From the NCBI GenBank assembly GCA_910585665.1, contig CAJUFI010000066.1:1-24689 (forward strand): a stretch of 24,689 nucleotides of DNA, read 5' to 3'. Below the pieces are notes generated by a model. That model did not search any database. It saw nothing but the letters and a program-made list of their open reading frames with translations, and was not told the origin of the DNA. Shown here piece by piece: positions 7,084 to 15,627 of the stretch. The position numbers were made by a program, and so were the translations under genes. The stretch comes from an uncultured Acetatifactor sp. (GTDB taxonomy: Bacteria; Bacillota; Clostridia; Lachnospirales; Lachnospiraceae). Within the stretch, counting starts at the first letter, position 1, and every line of letters starts with the position of its first letter.

Positions 7084-7110
7084 TGTCGATATTTGTCGAT
7101 ACCTGTCGAT
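7084..7110. promoter_or_regulatory. Three TGTCGAT boxes at 10-bp spacing (Spo0A-box-like)
   Basis: TGTCGAT occurs at 7084-7090, 7094-7100 and 7104-7110, one helical turn apart on the same face. The Spo0A box is TGTCGAA, and Spo0A binds tandem boxes 10 bp apart at the Bacillus abrB promoter. Here the last base is T in all three. They lie about 150 bases upstream of the polysaccharide gene, and the third overlaps a possible -35 (CTGTCG) for TAAAAT at 7127-7132. Confidence 0.45.
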
Positions 7111-7257
7111 GAAACGGGTATTTATGTAAAATAATGTACCTGATATCATAAGAACAGGGATTCATTCCATTTGCCTGATTCCATAAGCCGATAGACAGAA
7201 GACAAATCGGACGGACAGCAAAGAAAGAATCGAAAAACACGGTGAGGAGAATAGAAA

Positions 7258-8661
7258 TTGCCTTCATACGATACAGATGAAATTCAGATATCCCTCCCGG
7301 ATATCGTTCAGACAATTTGGGAGCTGCGTGTTCCGGCCATATTGCTTGCGGTGATTGGCGGCATCCTTGGATTTATGTTTTCGGCCTCCCGGCCGGTTTC
7401 TTATATCACAACGGCGTCCATGATTGTGACGGCAAAGACGCCTTCCGGTCTGTACCAGGACGAAAATCCCACGCCGGGGACAGCGGATTTCGCCATAGCC
7501 CGGAATCTGTCTGCCTATGTGCAGTTCCTGGCGACTACGGATTTGGTGCTGAACCAGGTGGCGGAAAGGAGCGGTGCTACCGGCAAAGAAGCCGAAAGCA
7601 TGGTTGCTGCCCTGCGGGCAGGCATCAAGGCTTCGCAGGTTGATGGGACCACGGCCCTGGTCATCTCTCTTTCCTGGGAGGATTCGCATCAGGCGCAGGA
7701 ACTTTTGAACTCTCTCATGCATGTGCTTCCCGGCGTGATGCTGGAACTGTTGGACATTGGGGCAGTCGATGTCGTGGATGAGGCGGGGCAGGCTAAAATG
7801 GACAGCGGCCGGGGAGGGCAGGCGCTTTATCCGCTGATTGGATTGGCTGGGGGATTTGCCGTCATCTGTGTCATAAGTACGATATACAGGATACAGCATC
7901 CCAGAGTAAGGGATGAGAGAAGCCTGAAGGACTGCGGCGTGGAACTTCTGGGTAGGATTCCGAGGCTGAAGACGAAGGATAAGGGCGAGAATGCCGCATA
8001 CCTGGACGCTGTTTTTCCCATGAAAAGCCCGGCCGGAGAGGAAGGCAGGGAGCCGGGCAAAGGCAGCAGGGAATGCAGTGACGCAGAAAAAAACCGCGGT
8101 TCGTATGTCCGTCTTGCAGCCGTGCTGCGCCATGAACTGGAAAATGACCAGAAGAAGATAATAGCGGTGGCATCTGCCGATCCGGGAGAAGGAAAGAGTA
8201 CTGTGGCATACAATCTGGCGCTTTCCATGCATGAAACGGGCTGCAGGGTCCTTCTCCTGGACTACGACTTCCGGCACGGCTCACTCTATCAGTATGTGAA
8301 AAAGCATAAGGAGTACGATGGGGACAAAAGGGAGCCAAGGGACGGCAATCTGAGGAAATATGTGGAGCGGCTGGACAGCGGGATACACACTGTGGCTGGC
8401 TTTGCAGAACAGAAAATATTTCGCGGGGAAGGAGAGCTGGCCGCAGCCATTGGGGAGCTGGCGGATGAGTATGAGGTCATCCTGATTGATACGCCTGCCA
8501 TACGGCGTTATCCGGATATACTGCAGATGGGGAAGCTGGCGGACGGAGTGTTGTTGGTGGTACGGAAGGATATGGCGACAGTGGAGGCGGTGCGTGAGGC
8601 AGTGAGGGAACTGACTGCGGCGGGAATCCATATTGTCGGCGGGGCGCTGAACTGTGTTTAG
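7258..8661 (+). CDS. Polysaccharide co-polymerase / BY-kinase-like fusion lacking the tyrosine tail
   Basis: 467 residues. An N-terminal Wzz-type chain-length domain has membrane segments at about 25-42 and 190-208. A cytosolic P-loop ATPase domain of the bacterial tyrosine kinase (CpsD/CapB) type follows: Walker A GEGKST at 310-315 (K313), Walker A' LLLDYDFR at 332-339, Walker B VILIDTP at 407-413. Such proteins control length and export of capsule or exopolysaccharide. The start is TTG 7258, fixed by GAGGAG 8 bases upstream; no ATG fits. The protein stops at GGALNCV, where relatives continue into a tyrosine cluster, so autophosphorylation of a tail is not possible. No glycosyltransferase, polymerase or flippase genes follow, so it is an orphan. 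Confidence 0.85.
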   Translation: MPSYDTDEIQISLPDIVQTIWELRVPAILLAVIGGILGFMFSASRPVSYITTASMIVTAKTPSGLYQDENPTPGTADFAIARNLSAYVQFLATTDLVLNQVAERSGATGKEAESMVAALRAGIKASQVDGTTALVISLSWEDSHQAQELLNSLMHVLPGVMLELLDIGAVDVVDEAGQAKMDSGRGGQALYPLIGLAGGFAVICVISTIYRIQHPRVRDERSLKDCGVELLGRIPRLKTKDKGENAAYLDAVFPMKSPAGEEGREPGKGSRECSDAEKNRGSYVRLAAVLRHELENDQKKIIAVASADPGEGKSTVAYNLALSMHETGCRVLLLDYDFRHGSLYQYVKKHKEYDGDKREPRDGNLRKYVERLDSGIHTVAGFAEQKIFRGEGELAAAIGELADEYEVILIDTPAIRRYPDILQMGKLADGVLLVVRKDMATVEAVREAVRELTAAGIHIVGGALNCV

Positions 8662-8919
8662 ACAGACGGAGATTACGGTCATGGTTTGTTGACGGCTATG
8701 TTTTTTGATGTCACGGCTGTCAGTGCATGATACACTGTCTGCAATACATATATGATTGCCGCTTTCTTCGGCAGGGCCGTGGACGGAAAGGATTTAGTTG
8801 ACAGGCTGGCGATTGCAGGTGTCTGCTGGGTCAATGGCTACAAGAACAGGGGAGAAGTCTGCCCATCAGAATCCCCATGTAAAGTTACACTATCTTACAC
8901 TATCTTACCGAAAAATACC

Positions 8920-8948
8920 TTGACAAAATCCGGCCCATGGAATATAGT
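8920..8948 (+). promoter_or_regulatory. Sigma-A promoter of the valS T-box transcript
   Basis: Perfect TTGACA (8920-8925), a 17-base spacer and TATAGT (8943-8948). Just upstream, the 10-base TTACACTATC is repeated twice (8885-8904). Confidence 0.85.
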
Positions 8949-8954
8949 AATGAA

Positions 8955-9324
8955 ATAGAAACGAAAAAGGCCATGACGAAGAGGAGTACGCATTACCCCT
9001 TGACAGAGAAAGCTGTTATCCCGGAAGAGGGATGCTGAAAGACGGCTTAAAGGAAAGGATGCGGAAGGTAGCTTCCAAGCCGGGAGCCTGAAAGCAGGCC
9101 GGAAATCCTAAGGCACAGAAGGCGTGAAGACGCAGGTGTCTTCATTGATGTCTCTGCCATTGGGATTCGGGAAAGTAGGGCTTCACGAGTTATCCCCGTT
9201 ACAGGATAGGACTTTAGTAGAAGTCGCTGAGGCAGCGCGGATGCATAAAAGCTCCCGCTGTGAACAAAGGTGGTACCGCGTTAATGACGCCCTTTGCTGA
9301 CGAGAGTCGGCAGAGGGCTTTTTT
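8955..9324 (+). promoter_or_regulatory. Valine T-box riboswitch
   Basis: The T-box sequence AAAGGTGGTACCGCG is at 9266-9280; its UGG pairs with the uncharged tRNA end. Stem I can be traced: GAAG (8978-8981) with CTTC (9072-9075), and CGCAT (8989-8993) with ATGCG (9059-9063). These enclose a specifier loop with AGTA (8985-8988) opposite GAA-G-GTA (9064-9070). The specifier is therefore read as GTA, a valine codon, agreeing with valS downstream. The terminator is at 9289-9324. Uncharged tRNA-Val should favour the antiterminator and turn on valS. Confidence 0.92.
9289..9324 (+). terminator. Regulated T-box terminator
   Basis: A 13-bp stem (9289-9301 with 9306-9318, including G-U pairs), GAGA loop, then six T (9319-9324). 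Its 5' side overlaps the region needed for the antiterminator fold. Confidence 0.9.
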
Positions 9325-9507
9325 GATGCAGTGGAAAGCAGAATGGCTCTGTGAAGACTGCCCGGCAAAAATATTCCTACGGAGAGCATCCGGCAGAAAG
9401 GGCTTTGTGGAAACACCAGGCAGAGACGATTGAGCGGAGGCGTTCTGGCAGAAAAGCGTTGTGAAAATCAGACGCGGTAATTGACAGGAAAGGAGAAAAG
9501 AAACGAA

Positions 9508-12339
9508 ATGGAAGAAAACCGTTCCAAAGAACTGGCAAAGACCTACGACCCCAAGGGCCTGGAAGACAGGCTCTACAAAAAATGGCTTGACAAGAAATAT
9601 TTCCACGCGGAAGTGGATTACAACAGAAAACCCTTTACCATCGTGATTCCCCCGCCAAACATCACAGGCAAGCTGCACATGGGCCATGCCCTGGACGAGA
9701 CCATGCAGGATATCCTGACCCGTTTCAAAAGGATGCAGGGCTACAACGCGCTGTGGCTGCCGGGCACGGATCACGCGGCCATCTCCACGGAGGTCAAGAT
9801 TATCGAGAAATTGAAAGAAGAAGGCATCGACAAGTACCAGCTGGGACGTGAGAAATTTTTGGAGCGTGCCTGGGACTGGAAAAAAGAATACGGCGGACGC
9901 ATCGTGGAACAGCTGAAGAAACTGGGCTCCTCCTGTGACTGGGACAGAGAGCGCTTCACTATGGACGATGGCTGCAACAAGGCCGTGACCGAAGTCTTCG
10001 TAAAGATGCACGAAAAGGGCTATATCTACAAGGGGGCCCGCATCATCAACTGGTGCCCTGTCTGCAATACCTCCATCTCCGACGCAGAGGTGGTATACCA
10101 GGAACAGGCCGGACATCTGTGGCATATCAAGTACCCGGTGATGGAGGAGGACGGAACGCCCAGCACCACCCGGTTCCTGACCTTTGCCACCACCCGTCCG
10201 GAGACCATGCTGGGCGATACCGCCGTAGCCATCCATCCCGAGGATGAAAGATACAGCCATCTGATTGGAAAGAGCGTGATGCTGCCCCTGATGAACCGGG
10301 TGATTCCCGTGGTCACCGACACCTACGTGGACAGGGAGTTCGGCACGGGCGTGGTGAAGATTACCCCCGCCCATGACCCCAACGACTTTGAGGTGGGAAA
10401 GCGCCATGACCTTCCCATCATCAACATCATGAATGACGACGCCACCATCAACGAGAACGGCGGGAAATACGCCGGAATGGATCGCTACGAAGCCAGGAAA
10501 GCCATCGTACAGGAACTGGATGCCCTGGGGCTTTTGGTCAAGATTGAGGACTATTCCCACAACGTGGGCACCCATGACCGCTGCGGCACGACCATAGAGC
10601 CTCTGGTGAAAGAGCAGTGGTTCGTGAAGATGGAGGAGCTGATTAAGCCCGCCGTGGAAGCGGTGAAGAACGGGGACATCCGTCTGGTGCCGGAGCGCAT
10701 GGAGAAGAGCTATTTCAACTGGACGGACAATATCCGCGACTGGTGCATCAGCCGCCAGCTGTGGTGGGGGCACAGGATTCCCGCGTATACTTGCGATGAG
10801 TGCGGGGAAGTGACGGTGGCAGGGGAAACGCCGGAAAAATGCCCTAAATGCGGCTGCACCCACCTGACACAGGATCCTGACGTGCTGGACACCTGGTTCT
10901 CCTCCGCCCTGTGGCCCTTTGAGACGCTGGGGTGGCCGGAGGACACCGAGGAGTTAAAGTATTTCTATCCCACGGACGTGCTGGTGACGGGCTACGACAT
11001 CATCTTTTTCTGGGTCATCCGGATGATCTTCTCCGGTTTCGAGCACATGGGCCAGAAGCCGTTCCACACAGTGCTGTTCCACGGACTGATCCGGGACAGC
11101 CAGGGCCGGAAGATGTCCAAATCCCTGGGCAACGGCATCGACCCGCTGGAGATCATCGACCAGTACGGCGCGGATGCCCTGCGGCTTACGCTGATCACCG
11201 GCAACGCCCCCGGGAACGACATGCGTTTCTACTATGAAAGGGTAGAAAACAGCCGTAATTTCGCCAACAAGGTGTGGAATGCCTCCCGTTTCATCATGAT
11301 GAACATGGATGGCAAGACCGTGACGGAGCCTGCCGCTTCCCAGCTGCAGCCGGTGGACAAATGGATCCTGTCGAAGCTGAACACCCTGATAAAGGATGTC
11401 ACCGGCAATATGGAGAGCTATGAGCTGGGCATCGCAGTGCAGAAGGTCGTAGACTACCTCTGGGATGAGTTCTGCGACTGGTACATTGAGATGGTGAAGC
11501 CCCGCCTGTACAATACGGACGACGCCGCAAGCCAGAACGCGGCCCTCTGGACGCTGAAGACAGTCCTGGTCGATGCTTTGAAGCTGCTGCACCCTTATAT
11601 GCCTTTCATCACGGAGGAGATTTTCTGCACCTTGCAGGAGAGGGACTGCTCCCAAGCGGAAGAAGCGCATTCCATGGAAGAGGAGCATTCCATGGAAGAG
11701 GAGCATTCCATGGAAGAGGAGCATTCCATGGAAGAGGAGCATTCCATGGAAGAGTCCATCGTCATCAGCAGATGGCCGGAGTACCGGGAGGAGAGAAGCT
11801 TCCCGAAAGAGGAGAAGGACATCGGAATCATCAAGGAAGCCGTGCGGGCCATCCGCAATGTCCGCAGCGAGAGGAACGTGGCTCCCAGCCGCAGGACCCA
11901 TCTGTTCCTGGTCAGCGAAAGCGATGAATGCCTGAGGACCTTCACGGAGGGCAAGCTGTTCTTCGCCTCCCTGGCCTATGCCAACGAGGTGACTATGGTC
12001 CGCAAAGCCGGAGATGACGCAAAAACGATAACAGAAGACGGCTCTGCCGTTGAGGCGAACATGGACGATATCACCAAAGACGCAGTGTCCGTGGTGATTC
12101 CCGGGGCGACGCTGTACATTCCTTTCGCGGAGCTGGTGGACGTGGCCCAGGAGATAGAGCGCCTGCAGAAGGAGAAGAAGCGGCTGGAAGGGGAGCTGGC
12201 CCGGGTGAACGGCATGCTTTCCAACGAGCGGTTCCTCTCCAAGGCACCGGAAGAGAAGATTGCCCAGGAGAAGGAGAAGCTGGCGAAGTACACCCAGATG
12301 ATGGAACAGGTGGAACTGCGGCTTGGCCAGTTGGGCTGA
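9508..12339 (+). CDS. valS: Valyl-tRNA synthetase
   Basis: A 943-residue class I synthetase that charges tRNA-Val. The HIGH motif is HMGH at 57-60 (PPPNITGKLHMGHAL) and KMSKS is at 535-539. The editing domain lies between them, with a zinc-ribbon-like insert (CDECG...CPKCG). An anticodon-binding domain and a C-terminal coiled-coil arm (VAQEIERLQKEKKRLE...) follow. ATG 9508 is preferred to TTG 9481 because AGGAG lies between them. It is controlled by the valine T-box upstream. Oddity: residues 721-750 are five copies of HSMEEE inserted in the anticodon-binding region, encoded by an 18-bp tandem repeat. The rest looks intact. Confidence 0.97.
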   Translation: MEENRSKELAKTYDPKGLEDRLYKKWLDKKYFHAEVDYNRKPFTIVIPPPNITGKLHMGHALDETMQDILTRFKRMQGYNALWLPGTDHAAISTEVKIIEKLKEEGIDKYQLGREKFLERAWDWKKEYGGRIVEQLKKLGSSCDWDRERFTMDDGCNKAVTEVFVKMHEKGYIYKGARIINWCPVCNTSISDAEVVYQEQAGHLWHIKYPVMEEDGTPSTTRFLTFATTRPETMLGDTAVAIHPEDERYSHLIGKSVMLPLMNRVIPVVTDTYVDREFGTGVVKITPAHDPNDFEVGKRHDLPIINIMNDDATINENGGKYAGMDRYEARKAIVQELDALGLLVKIEDYSHNVGTHDRCGTTIEPLVKEQWFVKMEELIKPAVEAVKNGDIRLVPERMEKSYFNWTDNIRDWCISRQLWWGHRIPAYTCDECGEVTVAGETPEKCPKCGCTHLTQDPDVLDTWFSSALWPFETLGWPEDTEELKYFYPTDVLVTGYDIIFFWVIRMIFSGFEHMGQKPFHTVLFHGLIRDSQGRKMSKSLGNGIDPLEIIDQYGADALRLTLITGNAPGNDMRFYYERVENSRNFANKVWNASRFIMMNMDGKTVTEPAASQLQPVDKWILSKLNTLIKDVTGNMESYELGIAVQKVVDYLWDEFCDWYIEMVKPRLYNTDDAASQNAALWTLKTVLVDALKLLHPYMPFITEEIFCTLQERDCSQAEEAHSMEEEHSMEEEHSMEEEHSMEEEHSMEESIVISRWPEYREERSFPKEEKDIGIIKEAVRAIRNVRSERNVAPSRRTHLFLVSESDECLRTFTEGKLFFASLAYANEVTMVRKAGDDAKTITEDGSAVEANMDDITKDAVSVVIPGATLYIPFAELVDVAQEIERLQKEKKRLEGELARVNGMLSNERFLSKAPEEKIAQEKEKLAKYTQMMEQVELRLGQLG
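11668..11757 (+). repeat. 18-bp tandem repeat x5 inside valS
   Basis: CATTCCATGGAAGAGGAG is repeated at 11668, 11686, 11704, 11722 and 11740. The first four copies are identical; the last differs at the end. Each unit codes for HSMEEE. Being in frame, it can change copy number by slippage without destroying the synthetase. Confidence 0.95.
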
Positions 12340-12649
12340 GCTCAGGCTGCCACCCACAGCCAGCGCCGCGGATTGACACAGGCGATGCGCCGGATGCAGT
12401 TATCTGTGCGCTGCGCTCAACGTACTGCTGTGGGACGGATTCTTACAGACAATGCGCCGGATGCAGTGAGGAAAGACGGTCGGGTGAAGCCGTAAAAGCC
12501 CAGAGCGGACATTATGTTCAGCGGCGCAGGACAGGAGAAACAGGCACAGCCAGACATTGTGCCTGCTTGCTCCCTTTCCGGAATCATGTCCCTACGAAGC
12601 TGTGGCGGATTTTCGGAAAGGAAGTTCTATTGACAGGAGGTGCCTTGCA
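12340..12649. other. 310-base interval between valS and folC
   Basis: No gene seen. ATGCGCCGGATGCAGT occurs twice (about 12384 and 12449). A perfect 8-bp hairpin, CAGGCACA/TGTGCCTG with a 9-base loop, is at 12541-12565, without a T-run. A reading open into folC from 12557 exists, but the ribosome site supports the later start. Confidence 0.5.
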
Positions 12650-14011
12650 ATGGAGAGACAGAGGATAACTACATTTCAGCAGGCGGCGGCCTATCTGGAT
12701 GAGACGCCGCGGTTCACTTCCAAACACACGGTGGAGGAGACAAAAGCCTTCCTCCACCGGCTGGGAGATCCGGATCGCAGGATGCGCATCCTCCATGTGG
12801 CAGGCACAAACGGGAAAGGTTCCGTTTGTGCCTATTTGCGCGGCATCCTGGAGGCGGCGGGGTATAGGGTCGCCCTGTTCACCTCGCCCCATCTGGTGTG
12901 CATCCGGGAGCGGTTCCAGGTGGCGGGAGAGATGATTTCCGAGGAGGATTTTCTGCGGGCGTTCCGACATATCTACAATATGCTGGACTGGGGGGCGCTG
13001 GAGCGGGAGGAGGAAGGGGCCTACCACCCTACATATTTCGAATATCTTTTTTTCATCGCCATGGTGCTGTTCCCAGAGCGGAATCCGGATTTCTGCATCC
13101 TGGAGACCGGCGTGGGCGGCAGGCTGGACGCAACGAATTCGGTATCGAGAAAAGAAATATCCGTAATAACGCATATCAGCAAAGACCATGTGAATGTCCT
13201 GGGGGATACGCTGGAACAGATCGCTTACGAGAAAGCGGGCATTTTTGCACCAAAGACGCCTGCCGTCTTCTGGGACACCTGCCCGGAGACCACGGCGGTC
13301 TTTCTCCGACGGGCGGAGGAACTTGGAATTTCTGCCCATTCCGTGTCGAAAAATGACTATTCTTTTTCAAAATTTAAGAGAAAAACCATTGATTTTTGTG
13401 TAAGCACTAGGTATTATAGATATGTTACTCTTTCCCTCCGGACAATCGCGGCCTATCAGATGGAGAACTGTGCGCTGGCGATTCGGGCCATTGAGCTGCT
13501 GGAGGTTGGCAGGACCATCAGGCCGGAGCATATCAGGGAGGGCGTGGCCCGTACTTTCTGGGCAGGGCGCATGGAGGAGGTGCTGCCGGAGGTCTATGTG
13601 GACGGCGCGCACAATGAGGACGGCATCCGGGCTTTTCTGGAGACCGTGGCCGCCGACGGACATCCCGGGGCGAGGACGCTGCTCTTTGCGGTGGCGAAAG
13701 ACAAGGATTATGAGAGAATGGCGGAGGAACTGGCAGGTTCCGGCCTGTTCTGTAGGATTGCGGTGACGCATATGCGCAGCAGCCGCGCCGTGGAGGCCGG
13801 GGAACTGGGGAGGATGTTCCAGAAGCATCCGGATTGTGTTTTTGAGGAATACGGCGATGTCCCCGGGGCCCTTCTGGGGCTTTTGGAGAAGCGCGGGAGC
13901 GGAGAGCGCATTTATATAGCGGGGAGCCTGTATCTGGTGGGCGAGATTAAGGAGCTGTTGGATCATGATAAATTTCGAAGAAGAATTGAAGAAGTTTCAT
14001 CCCAGCCTTGA
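12650..14011 (+). CDS. folC: Folylpolyglutamate synthase / dihydrofolate synthase
   Basis: A 453-residue Mur-ligase-type enzyme that adds glutamate to folates using ATP, in the cytosol. The P-loop HVAGTNGKGS is at 49-58, followed by TSPHLV and then ETGVGGRLDATN and ISKDHVNVLG, all typical of FolC. The C-terminal ligase domain includes EVYVDGAHNEDGI. ATG 12650 follows AGGAGGTG at 7 bases. The stretch around 13360-13430 is noticeably AT-rich (SKNDYSFSKFKRKTIDF), but the frame stays open and fits the family. The 3' end overlaps the next small gene by 47 bases. Confidence 0.93.
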   Translation: MERQRITTFQQAAAYLDETPRFTSKHTVEETKAFLHRLGDPDRRMRILHVAGTNGKGSVCAYLRGILEAAGYRVALFTSPHLVCIRERFQVAGEMISEEDFLRAFRHIYNMLDWGALEREEEGAYHPTYFEYLFFIAMVLFPERNPDFCILETGVGGRLDATNSVSRKEISVITHISKDHVNVLGDTLEQIAYEKAGIFAPKTPAVFWDTCPETTAVFLRRAEELGISAHSVSKNDYSFSKFKRKTIDFCVSTRYYRYVTLSLRTIAAYQMENCALAIRAIELLEVGRTIRPEHIREGVARTFWAGRMEEVLPEVYVDGAHNEDGIRAFLETVAADGHPGARTLLFAVAKDKDYERMAEELAGSGLFCRIAVTHMRSSRAVEAGELGRMFQKHPDCVFEEYGDVPGALLGLLEKRGSGERIYIAGSLYLVGEIKELLDHDKFRRRIEEVSSQP

Positions 14012-14138
14012 GGTGGAGGATGTGGAGGATGCCATTTACCATCAGGATTTGACGGATATGGCTGATTTGCTGGTAAAGACGATACACGCTTCCGAGGGGA
14101 GCGCACTGAAATATGAAGAGGATCAAATACGGCCATGA
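13965..14138 (+). CDS. Small acidic protein (57 residues) between folC and the TPR gene
   Basis: ATG 13965 has AAGGAG 10 bases upstream (13949-13954). The protein begins MINFEEELKKFHPSLEVED and ends EEDQIRP; it is acidic, helical in character, with no membrane segment. It overlaps folC at its 5' end, and its TGA (14136-14138) overlaps the ATG of the next gene as ATGA, so it is probably translationally coupled in a folC-small-TPR operon. Good ribosome site, both overlaps and protein-like composition support a real gene. I do not recognise the family. Confidence 0.65.
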   Translation: MINFEEELKKFHPSLEVEDVEDAIYHQDLTDMADLLVKTIHASEGSALKYEEDQIRP

Positions 14139-15544
14139 TGTTTTGTTATAATTGCGGACGTCGTCTGTCGGAACAGCATGATTTCTGCACGTCCTGCGGA
14201 GCGGATGTGGCCTTGTATAAGAAAATCATGCATGTCTCCAACATGTATTACAACGAAGGACTGGAGAAGGCGGGCGTCAGGGATCTGACCGGAGCGGTCA
14301 TCAGCCTGCGCCAAAGCCTGAAATTCAATAAAGGCAATATCATGGCCCGCAATCTGCTGGGCCTGGTATATTTTGAGCTGGGGGAAGTGGCCACCGCTCT
14401 CAGGGAGTGGGTCATCAGCAAGAACCTGAGCCCGGACAAAAATATCGCGGACGAGTACATCGACAAGGTGCGCTCCAATTCCACCAGGCTGGACTCCATC
14501 AACCAGACGGTGAAGAAATACAACCGCGCCCTGGCCCTGTGCGTCCAGGACAGCCAGGATCTGGCGGTGATACAGCTGAAGAAGGTGCTGTCCATGAACC
14601 CCCGTTTCCTGCAGGCCCATCAGCTGCTGGCGCTTCTGTACATGGAGCGGGAGGAATGGGAACGGGCGGAGCGGGAGCTGCGCAAATGCATGGACATCGA
14701 CAGGAACAACCTGCAGACCCTGCGCTATCTGAAAGAGGTGGAGCAGGCGCTGATGCCAGACGAGGGGGTGAAGGCGCCGGTAAAACGCAAAAAGGACGAG
14801 GCTGTCCGATACCAGAGCGAGAACGAGATCATCATCCAGCCCCTGAACGTCAAGGAGCCAAAGCGTGGGAGCGGATTCACCGGAGTCTTCAATATGCTCA
14901 TCGGCCTGGTGATCGGTCTGGCCGCCATGTATTACCTGGTGGTGCCCGCGGCACAGTCCAGAGTGCGCAGCGAGGAGCAGCAGACCATCACGAAAATCAG
15001 CAGTGAGTCCGATGCCAAGACGGCGCGCATCCAGGAGCTGGAGAGCCAGATAGCCGACAAGGACGGCAGCCTTCAGGAGCTGCGCGCGCAGATAGAGGGA
15101 TTTACAGGGACAGACGGGACGATGCAGATGACGGAGAGCCTGCTCCAGATAGCATCGGCCTACACCCAGTCCGGGGACATGCACGCGGCCATGGATCAGC
15201 TGGAAGCCCTTGCCGAGAGGGTGAACATGGAGGAGATGACGGAAGGCTTCCGGACGCTCTACCAGTCCCTGTTCACGGCCATAGGGCCGAAGCTGTCCGA
15301 AGAATACTATGACGCGGGCTACCAGCAGTACTATACCAACAGATTCGAGGAGGCCCAGGAGACATTGATCCTGGCGGTCAAATACGATGCCGCCAATGCG
15401 GACGCCCTCTACCTTTTGGGGGAGGCATACCGTTCCGGCGGAGATACGGAGAACGCCATCAATACCTATGAAAAGGTGATAGAACTGTTCCCGGACACCC
15501 AGAGGGCGAGGGATGCCCAGCGGAAAAAGAGCAGTTTAGGATAA
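14135..15544 (+). CDS. Zinc-ribbon, TPR-repeat, single-pass membrane protein
   Basis: 469 residues. An N-terminal zinc ribbon has C4, C7, C18 and C21 (CYNC...CTSC). Cytosolic TPR repeats at about 35-205 come next, then a basic/polar linker. A membrane segment lies at about 252-270, a coiled coil at 275-325, and a second TPR array at about 330-465. TPRs mediate protein-protein contacts, so the protein may be a scaffold with TPR domains on both sides of the membrane; its partner is unknown. ATG 14135 overlaps the preceding stop codon. An intrinsic terminator follows at 15558-15586, ending the folC operon just before spoIIAA. Confidence 0.8.
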   Translation: MMFCYNCGRRLSEQHDFCTSCGADVALYKKIMHVSNMYYNEGLEKAGVRDLTGAVISLRQSLKFNKGNIMARNLLGLVYFELGEVATALREWVISKNLSPDKNIADEYIDKVRSNSTRLDSINQTVKKYNRALALCVQDSQDLAVIQLKKVLSMNPRFLQAHQLLALLYMEREEWERAERELRKCMDIDRNNLQTLRYLKEVEQALMPDEGVKAPVKRKKDEAVRYQSENEIIIQPLNVKEPKRGSGFTGVFNMLIGLVIGLAAMYYLVVPAAQSRVRSEEQQTITKISSESDAKTARIQELESQIADKDGSLQELRAQIEGFTGTDGTMQMTESLLQIASAYTQSGDMHAAMDQLEALAERVNMEEMTEGFRTLYQSLFTAIGPKLSEEYYDAGYQQYYTNRFEEAQETLILAVKYDAANADALYLLGEAYRSGGDTENAINTYEKVIELFPDTQRARDAQRKKSSLG

Positions 15545-15557
15545 AGTACGAAAGAAA

Positions 15558-15586
15558 AGAACCTATAGAGATATGGGTTCTTTTTT
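15558..15586 (+). terminator. Intrinsic terminator after the TPR gene
   Basis: AGAACCTATA (15558-15567), GAGA loop, TATGGGTTCT (15572-15581), a 10-bp stem with one G-U, then a run of T to 15586. Confidence 0.9.
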
Positions 15587-15627
15587 GTGTGCGCTGGAGC
15601 AAAATCTTGGAAAGGAAGGTGGAGGCT

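Larger units (their letters stand above)
6361..7257. other. ~900-base interval with gene remnants, a mobile element and regulatory sites
   Basis: No intact gene was recognised. It contains the rpn promoter (6577-6605, minus), a gene remnant split by a 100-bp element (6621-6942), three 10-base-spaced TGTCGAT boxes (7084-7110) and the leader of the polysaccharide gene. A 33-residue ORF beginning at the ATG at 6438 (MMAKSRYQYNEF...) has no recognised relative and may be chance. Confidence 0.5.

Noticed and set aside
8752..8958. 68-codon plus-strand frame before the T-box
   Set aside because: It covers the perfect TTGACA/TATAGT promoter of the valS transcript and has no ribosome site.
9214..10863. 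Minus-strand open frame of 549 codons opposite the valS 5' half and T-box
   Set aside because: It runs through the T-box leader and valS, has no ribosome site and shows no recognisable domain.
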